DNA of 64,000 nt from Rhea pennata (Eukaryota; Chordata; Aves; Rheiformes; Rheidae). The notes beneath the pieces are model-generated. The model was not told where the DNA came from and made no database searches. It worked only from the letters and a program-made list of their open reading frames with translations. Where the stretch lies: positions 96,143,435-96,207,434 of the forward strand of contig NC_084665.1 of assembly GCF_028389875.1 (NCBI RefSeq), read 5' to 3'. Below are positions 39,801 to 50,756 of the stretch, one piece after another. Every line of letters begins with the position of its first letter. The first letter of the stretch is position 1. The position numbers and the translations under genes were made by a program.

Positions 39801-42598
39801 CCCTTTGCAGCTGGCCTGCCCAAGCGAGACCTTGAGATTTGAAGTGCGCTTTGCCTTCACTTAAAAGCCAAACCTTGTGCATTATAACAAGTCTCCAGCA
39901 GTTAGTGGTGGAAAAAAGATGCCATAATGTCCTTATTTGCCCGCGCTATTTACAACAAATTGTTTAACCTTTCTGTGCTCAGTTCTCTTAAGAAAACAAA
40001 TAGAGCAGCTACTTATTTATATCTATGATTTCACTCAATGTTCAAAGTCTTCTCAAACAGGAAGAGTTCAACAAACATAAAGTATTATGACAAACCCTAT
40101 GTACATGAAACAGCTCAGAGTTGAGAAACAACCGGTCTTCAAACCTGTGCACATGCCAGATTTTATATTTCAGCAAGCAGAGAGATCATAAACCCACACA
40201 CGTGAACAGAGATCACCCACTCTTAACAAGGACACTTACTAGCAGCTGAAGAACAACCTTGTACTGAAAGATAAAAACAGCAGTTGCTAAAGAAAGATCT
40301 TCCAGAAAGCAGTATATCCATGTGCCTCTGACTTCAGTTTTACCCCAGAGTTGACTTCCTCCCCACTTTCTAACTCTCAAACCACAGCTGTGTAGTATTA
40401 AACTGCTAAAGAAAATCAAAAGCCTCCTTTTGCTCTTCCTTTTCAGGAGTGCATCTCAGCTGAGTGGAGTGATCCCTTTGATTTACACTGCTGTGTGAGA
40501 CTAGAACCAAGGCCTTTGCAGCACAGAAAGGACTACATTCAGCACTGTGGATTGAGGAACAACTGCTTACCTTTATAGCAGGGTGCGAACGGTTTAGCCT
40601 TTAAAGACACACATTGTGGGAAGCAAGGTTTTCCTGTCAAATGGCTGTTGACAAAAAAGAACTAGGAGAAGCAATTTCAAGATTGCACAATCCGTTTAAG
40701 AGTGAGAGGATAAAGAATTCAGTACGACTTCCCAGTCTGTAAAAAGTGTATCTAAGATTTTTATGGGATTAGGTACATTAACAAATGATCAGAATGCAGA
40801 GTTAATGCACAATAATGCAAGGAAGAAAGATACAAGCATAAAACCTTCTGGATCAGCTCAGCTGGTTTGAGTAAGCAAAGCTTGCTTGCTTATCAAGCTA
40901 GCAAAGCTGAAAGCAACATAGGTCACAGATGCAAAGGGGCAGACACACGTGATCTTCTCCAAACCACTGTGACACGAGGGCAGATCTAGAGCTTGTTCAT
41001 CTAGAGCACTGCTTCATACAAGCCAGTAGTTAGTTACAGGGAAAGGCTTTCATGAAGGCAGATAATTCCTCAAACAAATCCGTAAGTTCTGCCCATCCTC
41101 TTGCTGCATGGCAGGGCCTCTGTCAACAGAGGATCACTCTCCTTTCTCTGGCCAGGAAAGGAACCACTCATCCAGAGCAAATATATGCCGAACAGTTCAG
41201 GAGCATAATTTCAAAACAGTAGATGCATTAATTTCCAACAAAACTTGTTCCCAAGCCTGTTTGGCCAGTCAATTCAGAGAATGTTTAAAGAGACATTAGG
41301 TGTGTTTGAATAGCAAGTACACTGTTAAGATTATTTTAACCAAGGTGACTATCATCAGAAACAGGCTACTGCTTAAATCAGGCAAGAATCCAGTACCTTG
41401 ATTCTTGTACAGAAACAGCTTGAATTTAGTCTTTCTTGATGGCACACAAAGACTCGACCGCCCAAAGCATTATCAGAGGGCAGATTCTGTTAGCACAGGT
41501 TGCAGCTGACGCAGCCTGGGCAGCCCAGCTGGGCAAATACTGGAGACACCACTGGCCCCACTGCCTTGGTGGCTGCTGTCCTGGCCTCCCGCTCCTGGTG
41601 AGGCTGGGGCTCCTGAAGCAGCTCGCAGCCCCACACCCTGCGGCTCAGCACCCCCACCTGGGCCTGAAGTCCCCCCCCCCCCCCGGCTGCAGTTGCCAGT
41701 TCTGTCACAAATCTCGCACTACTTCTGTGCATTACTTGTGCATCTGAATTATGACCAGATGATGTGCCAGGGCTCTTCTCAAAGCAGAGATACACTTTCC
41801 AGCTTCCTCAATAGGACTGCTTGTACAAGCTGTGCTCGTTTGAAAGCTAATTCCCTAAGTTAACTCTGTCCTGCTATAACTCACCCTTTCTAATTGAAGT
41901 GACCCATCTGTCTTCTCCACCACTGTTTACTTTCTTTGGCAGCTTCTACAGCTTCTCTCCTCTGCTTCACTTGTAAAATACCCCCAAGGGGCAGGAAAAA
42001 GCAATTCACTCAGCTAACGCTAGATGCAGAACAGAGAACTGAATGCAGAGCTGTCTGAACTTACTGCACCCTAACTACTTGTGATCACAACTCTACAAAG
42101 TCAATAGCCTCTTCAAAGCATAGCCATCACACCAGCTTATCTTCACAAAATTAGCTTAAACCAGAGAGCTGTTATTGGTTTCCATAACCATAACAGTTTG
42201 TTGTAAACAGTGAAGACCTAGATCCCTTTAGATTGCAATACAGAATATATGTTAAGCACTCTGTTCTGTAACAGAATATAAGTTGTACTTAGCTCCAGAC
42301 ACTATTAAATTCTGTATCAGCCTCTATGTTGGACATAATGACATTAAGTAATCTTTAATGGTTCATTCAGATATACTCGAATTTTTTAAAAAGTTGCATT
42401 AGTCCAAAAGAATCAAACTTCACCTACATATAAAGTACACATTGCAGTGTAATAGCTACTAAAGCAAAAGCAGTGTGTAAAGTTAAAAAAAAAAAATCAC
42501 TTTTGGAGGTTTTCCGCTTATGTAGCAGAATAAACCCATGACAACCTTCTCCTAGTGGGCACAACCAAGCGCTGCAGCCAGTTTGAAGATAAGTTGTA
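36873..42598. other. intergenic between EEF1A1 and MTO1, no gene recognised
   Basis: Moderately GC sequence with short chance frames. It contains an AAAT/AAAC repeat near 36998-37022, a TA-rich repeat at 38308-38362 followed by (CA)n, and a C-rich run near 41670-41684. I recognise no protein-coding exon, tRNA or transposable element. Confidence 0.65.
38308..38380. repeat. TA-rich microsatellite with CA tail
   Basis: Alternating TA runs broken by short T stretches, then CACACACACACAAAAA. The TA part is nearly self-complementary and may extrude a cruciform or stall polymerases. Confidence 0.85.
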
Positions 42599-42604
42599 TT
42601 TATT
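42599..42604 (-). promoter_or_regulatory. MTO1: candidate MTO1 poly(A) signal
   Basis: AATAAA on the minus strand (plus strand TTTATT), about 560 bases after the MTO1 stop codon. A GT-rich stretch (TTGGTTGTGCCC on the minus strand) follows. It is the best canonical hexamer in this flank, so the MTO1 3' UTR probably spans 43166 to about 42580. Confidence 0.6.
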
Positions 42605-43166
42605 TTAATGGAGAATAAGGAAAAAAAAATACTGCTACAGTGTTTACATTCAATCAGTTTGCTATATAAACTTTAATATTCATGTGGCGCACACACTCAT
42701 AGCCAAGTTTCTCCTATTAGCTAATACCACACAAACGTTATAGTCACAGCACAGCTCTAAGTGAGCACTAAAGTCAATGGAGCATGCTTTCCAGCTCAAA
42801 TCATCTTGTATAGCTGTGGGTTCTGAAGGGACAGGAAGTGTTACTACACTGAAAAAGGACCCTTTCAAAACCTCCTTTCAAGACACTTTTCAACTGCTCT
42901 TGATTATGTGGCATCTTCCAAATAAGTGGAATTTTAAAAGCAACTCCTGTGTCTTTCTACTTGAACTGGTGATATCATGGATTGTATTTATATTCCTGAG
43001 CATTTACAGAAGGCTGGCACATTCATCATCTTCATTCTACTCAATAACACTGCTGTAGGACACACTTAGAACTGCTTTTGCTCAAGCCAACATCTTTTTC
43101 ATCTGGGAACAGGTTTATGAGCAAAGATGATCTTGTCACGTATTGTGGGAGGATGGAAACACTTTT

Positions 43167-46100
43167 CTACAACGGTGTTTTAACCATGGTACTCCCTGGC
43201 TCGTCTTCAGAAAGCTCTGCTGCAATCCGTGTTTGGGAATTTGCTTTCTCCAAGTACATTTTCCCTGGAAAGTATCTGTCAGCCTGAGGCAAATCTTTTA
43301 TTCTATTTGTCTTCTGGCAATTGGTCTTCACAAACCTTAGCAGGTTAAGAATAGCAGCTGGTGTAATTCCAGGGATGCGGCTCACTGCACCAATCTGTGT
43401 ATGGAAACAGAAACAAGATAATCAACAATAAACTTCACTCTGAAGCTAGTGAGAAATGAAATCAAAATCAGCATAAATTCCTCTCCCCAGTTCTCCTCAC
43501 CCCTCCATGTCCCATGGGAAGACATGGATGGGCTTTATCAGTATTCAACTGATGCTCTGGCCCAACGTCTTACCGTCTGGGGACGGTTAGAGTCCAGTTT
43601 CTCTCGCACTTCTGTTGACAGAGATGCATCAATGGCAAAGTAATCTAGGTCCTCTGGCAGTCGGAGCGCTTCATCCTGACGCACTTCTTCTATTTCCTGC
43701 TGCTGATTGACTACGCACCACTCGTAAGCAGCTGTAACGGAGGATCAGGGAAACAAAAGAAGATACAGATGTTCACAAGAAACTGGTCATTTGCAGGAAT
43801 TTTTGGAAGCAAAATGAGCAGTTCTAGTGGGACTGTCAAAACTGATCAAAACTATCTAAAGGAAGGTGCCAGCTAAAGAACCTCATTGACATCACTAATT
43901 TGGAATAAGTCATATCTCTTAATTTATTATAGGAATTAAGGCACAGGTTGGCTTTTTCTCTCATTCCAGGAGAGGACAGCCTCTCTGACAGAGGAATATA
44001 GAGGAAAAAAAAACAGGAGTGAGTACAAATACTTAATTGCTCCTGCACCACAAGAGAGAAACACTGGTGCCTGAGTAGGGCTGTGGCTACGATAACAGAT
44101 GCATGCTCTCTGATACAATACTCCACTTCAGTAAAAAACAACACAAACCCGGAGGAATAAATGGGTTGGCTCTCCCCCCTTACTGCACAAGCTCTACACA
44201 AATCTGATTAGAGGATCATAGCACTTGTACTCTACCTTCTATTTTCAACCTCTCTGCCAGTTCTCTCCACTGAACAAGCTTTCCCAGGGACTCTGGGATA
44301 GCCTTTGCTAGAATCTCCATGTTGGCCTCCGGATATCGAAGGATGTCAAATGCACTGTGGAAAACAATAGTAAGCTAATACTGTAGGAAGGAGTCTCACT
44401 TGTATAACAGATTTACAGTTATTCCCAGCTCAAACTTCTTAACATCTCAGCACAGGCCCTAACAACTGGTGAGCCAAGCTCATCTCCCTACACAGAAGGG
44501 CAGTTCAGTTCTTGGAGGAAGGCTCTTTAGCATAAGAAAACAGCAAGGAAAGAGTGACTAAATTACAGTGTCAAGGGGAACCTTTCAAACAGACTGAGTC
44601 AGTGAGATCTCAGTCACCGACTTAAAACAGAAAAAAAGAAGGCGAGGAAGATGGGTAAGGAAAGCAAGGGCCATAGTGTCCAAGAATAACCACCATCTGA
44701 CACTGACCCACAGCTGCCACTTTGTAACACTCTCAATATGGGCAGCAAGAACCAACTGGGACAGTGTAGTATATCCTCACCTCGGGATGAACCGACTGGC
44801 TAGTGGAGTATACCCTCGCCTTGAGACACTGTGTCAAGCCAGGAGATGCAGCATGAGAAAAACACCAATACTATGTTTCTTCTATAGCTAAGGATGAGGC
44901 ATCTGCCCCCTGAAGGGGATCAAGCTATAATCCACCTGGTAAGTACTGACAGTTTCAGAGAACAAGGTGGACAAGAGGTACCAGTTTCACAGCAGATCTC
45001 CAAAAGCAAACTTAGGTCAGACAAGAAAGTTTCAGCTGTATCCTATACCTGACAGGTGACTTTCGACTGCTGCTAATGGGAACTTCTGGTATTAACTGGG
45101 ACCATTTGGATACACTGAACTGAAGGGACTTCAATGTTGCAATTCCATCCTTTAAAGCAGCCCTCATCTTAATCGTTTGATTATGTCGCTCCTCAGACAC
45201 ACATCCAGCTTCCTCAAAACCTGCAGAGGTAGAGAGCACACAACACAAAGGTCTACAGCTAGGTAGGGCTGTTCATTATGAAGTGCCATCACAGGAAAAT
45301 ACCTCTTTGCGTGAGCCTGGCATCAGCATTGTCAGGTCGGAGGGACATACGGAACTCCACACGGCTGGTGAACATCCGGTATGGCTCACTGGTGCCCAAA
45401 GTGGTGAGATCATCGATCAGGACACCAATGTAGCCCTCAGTGCGACTGACAATGAAAGGGGGCTTGCCATGAACCCGTAGGCAAGCATTGATCCCAGCAA
45501 TCATGCCCTGGGCAGGCAGAAAACAAACAAAATAGATTTATCAGTTCCTTCACAGCTAAAATATGAGCACACCTGCCTCCAAAGACTTGTGTGTCTTGCA
45601 AAACAACGGTCAGTGCTAGCAGTCCAGACAGTTTCTTCCTTGTGGTAACTGCAGCTGTCTGAAGATCTTTTCGGACATTGCTGATACGACAAAAGGCTGT
45701 TCCCATGTGTTTTTAGTCATATCCCTTGCAGTCTCCAGGCTGCAATATTTGGCAGTGCTTACAATTACTCCTGTTACTGCAATCTCAATAGCAGCAGCAA
45801 CTGCAGATACTAAAGTGCAAGCACGTTTTGGGCAAGTCTGAAACCATTAAATAAGAACATCTCATAAGCACAACATGAGCCTCCACATCATGGATGAATG
45901 CCAAAGTAGTATCTCTTATATACTCCCAGATTTACCCACCTGAGCTGCAGCTTCTTCATAGCCCGTAGTGCCATTTATCTGTCCTGCAAAGAAGAGTCGT
46001 TGAACAAGACGAGACTCGAGAGAAGCAGTCAGTTGACGGGGATCCAGAAAATCATACTGTACCCCATAGCCTGTAACAAACGAGAAGATATTATGGGAGG

Positions 46101-49100
46101 GGTTCTGAATGTCCCTATTTATCAAGAAAAGCAATCAGTCAGGCACAGTGACTAGGTTACCAGTTTTTATTTACAATTTAAAAACAACCAAGTAAAAATC
46201 TCTGGATCCAAGAATTAATTCTGTTTAATATTTATTTTATTTTGTCATGCTTTAAACAAAGGCTTTTTACTGACTGGCAACTAAGCAGATTTAGAACTAC
46301 TCTTCCTTCTCACCTGGCTGCAACATTGTGGCTTTCTCCAAGCCCGGGATGGATTTGATCACCTGCTCCTGGAGTTCAGGTGGCAGTGTCATTGACGTGC
46401 CTTGTGGGTAAATGACATTGGACTCCAAGCCTTCAGGCTCCAACCACACCTGATGTCTGCGGTTTGGGAAGCGCAGAACCTTAGATTCAAGAGAAGGACA
46501 GTACCTGCAACAAGAAATAACCATAAGCACCATCTGACTTGGAGAAAAGGTGACTTTCCAGAAGCAAAGCAGGGAAGATTCTGCCAATTTCAGACACACT
46601 GTCAGCTCACGACATTAAGAGCCTTGAGTGATGCCACCTACTCACCGGGGCCCCTTTGTCGTCTCCCTTACATGGTCATTCAGGTGAAGGTTATCCTGGA
46701 TAATTTGCTGAGCTTTGATGCTAGTGTGAGTCAGGTAACATGGCAGCTGATCTTCTGGCTGAAAGAAGACAAAACTCTCTAGGTTAATCCAGACACAATG
46801 CTCTGCACTTATGGAACAACTCTGCTCCGAGGATCTCCAAGGGCTTTTAATGATAGCTGGCTCTCAATTCCTTGAGAGTTGGGTAGTTCGGTCATACCCA
46901 CCGTACATACAGAACACCATTAGGAAAGCTTCAGCAGCATGCCCCAAAGATCAAAAACAGAAAAATACAGCTTGGAAGTCCAGAATTCAGGTTCTAATCT
47001 ATGCAGTTTTTGTAACTACAGGATTGGCATTCTTATTAAAGCAGAGATGGTATCACAGCATTCAAATTAACCATAAAAACTCGAAGTTCTGAAGTAAGTG
47101 GGTAAGTACTGATCCTGTAACAGCAATAGGAGAGTTTGGTGGAGATAAAGCAAATCTCTCAAAACCCTACAATTAACATGGAAGAGTCCAGAAAATAAAA
47201 AGTGTCAAGCATTTCACTGTTTCTTCTGAAATGAAGAAAAAAAAAAAACCACAGCAGACTAATATTCAAAATAGTACTACCATTGCACTTCAACTCTTCC
47301 AAACCTTTTCTACAAATACTGAGAACCAAATGATACTCTTCTCATGGCCTTATTATTATAAGTAATTAAAATTCCTATATGCTCTGCGGAAAATTTCCTT
47401 CTAGTACTTAATTCTGTGCTGTTTAACTACATTAGATAAGAATGCTACTCATTTTTCAAGTTTTTCTTGTGAAAATTCAGTTTCCTCTACACCTGTTTAA
47501 GTTGATGTTAATATGCTATTTCAGAGCCCTGTGAATAACTATCTTTTCTCTTTACAAGTTGAAAGTATTAACAATTTCAGTTTTCAACATTTTATTCTCT
47601 TATTTTAGAGCTAACCAGCAAACAAGTCTAACGATAGAAATATTTTGTATAACCAGGAATGTACCCAGCGCATGAACAACACCATCATTAACAGCATCAT
47701 ACTTCAGGTAATTCTCATTGTAAAGGTACAGAAAGTCTGGTTCTCAAGTTGAGAAGTGAGAGGAAATGTGTTTGCTTTTAAAGAAAACAAACAGATTTTT
47801 CCCTTGCATCTTTTATATTTTATATTTGAAAAATAAGAAATCCTAAATATGAATACCACCCAGCTCACTTTCCCAGCCATGCAAATCCCTTATACCTTCT
47901 CCCTGATTGATTCAGGGCAAGACAGTCCCAGAAGCACTCCCCTTGATTCACTACCTGGCTATAGGTGCATTTGATGTTTGCTATCCCACCTTGATCCACA
48001 CAGCCTTGCTGAGGAAGCTGAACGGCACAGGAGGGTTGTCAGCTGTACGTTTCTCCAGACCACTGAAGTCAATCGTATCTTTGGTGAGTCGGGGCGGTGT
48101 CCCAGTCTTTAGCCTACCCACAGCAAATCCCAGTTTCTCCAGAGTCTGGGCCAGCCCAATGGCTGGCTGATCTCCGAGCCGCCCAGCCGGATGCATCTCT
48201 CGTCCGATGACAACCATTCCCCTCAAAAACGTACCAGTGGTCAGGATGACACTCCCAGCATGCACTCTGCTCCCATCCCCTGAAACAGCAAAGTTTTCAG
48301 ACATGGATATATTTTAGTATCAACCAAGCCCTGGCACTTTGGTGCTTCTTTCTAGAACTGGCCTAATACACTCCACTGAATGTTTATTAATCTTTTAACA
48401 TTTGACAAAATCCACATTTCCACACTAAAAGTATTAGTAGCAGTCACTGTAATAAGCAGCATGTATAATTACTTCCATACTTTTCGTATTTCCCTAGGTA
48501 TTTTACAGCTAATACAGAACACCCCTTCCTGAGAACAATTCCTAACCAGGTATTTTCTCTGGGAAAGCTGGCTTGCTAGAATAGCAAGTGGTAACAAAGC
48601 ATGAGTCTGCTAATAAAAGGAATACAATGTTGTCTGCAGCATGTTCCTACCAAATATATAAGAAAGAATGGAATTCAGAATCACCGATCTACAGGAAATA
48701 AAACCTACGTAGTTTTCCGATATCTAATCAATCCAAGTTTACCCCAAAGGCTGCTTGTAGTACAAAGTAATTGAAGGTACTCACTGATTATTAGTACATA
48801 CCCAGAATGACTCCTGTGACTTGGCATTTTCCAGGATGATCTGGTTCTGGTTCTGCCAGGAGAAGATCCTCCACAGATGCCTCGTGAACTGTCAGCAGTG
48901 GTGTATTAAGGATTTCTTTCTGTCATAAAAAGAGTTACTGCAAACATCTAGGAAGTACTGATATGTCTGGTAATCTCAGTCTTTCCTGATTTCCAAAACA
49001 CCTGTTGCCCTCTTCCCTCCTTATGAGGTCATTTGGCAGAATCTGTGATACTCAGACACTCAGTTACTCTAACAATCCCCGATCTATTAAGCAAAACTTA

Positions 49101-50364
49101 ATACACAGATGGAGTATAAGATCAAAATAAACTATTAGAGCACATAATCTGACTTGTATATAAAAGTTTAAAGACTTTAACTCTACTGAGCCACAACTTT
49201 CACCATGTGAAAGCACCAGAGATGTGTCTTGTGCTGATGGAAACATGTCAACAAAAAAAGTGCCATCCTCTATTGTTTACCCTCATACTTCAGATTTGAG
49301 TAATTTATTAATTCTAATACTCCTGCTCAAACAAATCCCTACAAGTAGAAACATGTTTTACATCAACTCCTGCTCCTGATTTTCTCTTAGAATACTTCTA
49401 CTCTGCACCCCTGATCCTCATCTAATAGTAGCTACTGCTTTTACCAGACTCAATATCCCTATATAGGGGTGATGTATCCTTGAGTACAGTGACCTCAAAG
49501 CCCCTCTGCACTTGAGCTCCTTCTGCCCAACACTTTCTAACGCCTCTCCACCTCAGCTGCAGAAAGCAGGTCCCAGTTCCCATTACGGCGCTGTGCGGCA
49601 GAAACAGGAGCTGATGACACATACAGCAAATTCAGCTGTCAAGTCTACTTGTTTCTCTGCATCCAACCATGCAGTGCTTGCAACACTGCAAGGCAGCAGC
49701 ATCCTACTCCCCGCATGGGAAACCTCACCAACTTCTTGCAGACACTGTGCCGTTTTGCAGACCACCACATTACCACCAGCCGCATTGCTGCTGTTTGCTC
49801 CTGCCAGCGCCGCCGCTCTCACCTGCATGTTGCCCTTGTAGAGCTGCCGGTCGATCTGCGCGCGGAGCCCCCACACTGCCGGCCCCTTGCACCGGTTCAG
49901 CACTTTGTAGTGCACCCCCGACCGGTCGCAGATGCGGCCGCACAAGCCGTCCAGGGCGTCCACCTCCCGCATGAGGTGCCCCTTCCCGATGCCGCCGAAG
50001 GAGGGGTTGCAGGACATCTCCCCTAGACAGCAGGGCACACGCAGACCCTTCACCCCCGGCCCAGAGCCGCCAGGCCCCGCGGCCGGTCCCGGTGGCGGTG
50101 CGGGAAGCCCCGCCGCCGCCGCCCGGCCCCGCTCCCCGCGCTACCGATGGTGCCGATCCTGTGCGTGAGCAGCAGCGTGCGGGCCCCGCCGCGAGCGGCC
50201 GCCGCCGCCGCCTCCGTGCCCGCATGGCCCCCGCCGATCACCACCACGTCGTAGCGCGGTGCCGCCGCCGCCTCCTCGTCTCCTGCGGCGCCGCCGCCCG
50301 CGCGCCGCCGCTGCCCGGGCCACGGCGGCAGCGCCAAGCGGCGCCAGTAGCGGCGCAGCAACAT
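43167..50364 (-). CDS. MTO1: MTO1, mitochondrial tRNA 5-taurinomethyluridine synthase subunit, complete
   Basis: MTO1 (MnmG/GidA family, FAD-dependent) works with GTPBP3 in the mitochondrial matrix to make 5-taurinomethyluridine at wobble U34 of several mt-tRNAs. Twelve coding exons on the minus strand, all GT/AG: 50364-50145, 50022-49823, 48919-48802, 48279-47990, 46758-46646, 46504-46314, 46070-45940, 45507-45303, 45220-45049, 44354-44236, 43731-43574, 43394-43167; 714 codons plus TAG. The start [10 protein letters not shown] is Arg-rich without acids, a typical mitochondrial presequence. FAD-binding [14 protein letters not shown] lies at about 38-51. Other signatures: [100 protein letters not shown] and [17 protein letters not shown]. 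Length is near human (about 690-720). An in-frame upstream extension exists but has no ATG. No damage seen. Confidence 0.97.
44763..44826. repeat. imperfect 39-bp-period duplication in an MTO1 intron
   Basis: A 25-base block starting AGTGTAGTATATCCTC (44763) recurs at 44802 as AGTGGAGTATACCCTC, with about five differences over 25 bases. It lies in the MTO1 intron between exons 9 and 10 (45048-44355). Confidence 0.6.
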
Positions 50365-50756
50365 GGCGCCCACTCGCGGCAACGGTTCCCCCCCCCCGCC
50401 TTCGGCCTGTCCCCGCGCCGCCAGGCGGAACCGGAAGCAGAGGGCGCGCAAGCCCCCCCGTCTCGTCTGCTCGGCGCCCGCCGGCTGGAGGGGCGAGGCC
50501 GGCGGCCGTTGGCGGCCGCAGGGGCGGCGCGGCGCGGCGGTCCCGCCGGGTCAGCGGCGATGCTCTCGCGCGGCCGCGCCCGGCGGGCGGGCGGGAGGAG
50601 GAGGGCGCGGGGGCGCCGCGCCCGGCCCCGCCGCCCTGGGGGTGGTTTCGTTTCCCGGGCGGGCGTCGCGCTGCCTGGAAGAGGAACGGCGGCCGCGCGA
50701 GGCGGGAAGCGCTTTGCGCTTTGCGCGGCGCGGGCGGGGAGAGCGGCGCTGCCGCC
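50365..50756. promoter_or_regulatory. divergent MTO1/CGAS promoter (CpG island, no TATA)
   Basis: The MTO1 ATG (minus strand) and CGAS ATG (plus strand) are separated by only these 392 bases, all very GC- and CpG-rich. Visible sites: ETS/GABPA-type ACCGGAAGC at 50430-50438 (66 bases before the MTO1 start; common in mitochondrial gene promoters); a YY1-type AACATGGCG overlapping the MTO1 start codon; GC boxes; and GGTTTCGTTTCCC at 50644-50656, which reads GGGAAACGAAACC on the other strand, an ISRE-like element with one base fewer between its GAAA cores than the consensus. No TATA box is seen. The bidirectional role is inferred from geometry and composition. Confidence 0.85.

Noticed and set aside
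41436-41795. Open frames of about 100 codons on both strands near 41.6 kb
   Set aside because: The region is locally GC-rich with a C run; the frames overlap antisense to each other, lack homology and have no splice context.
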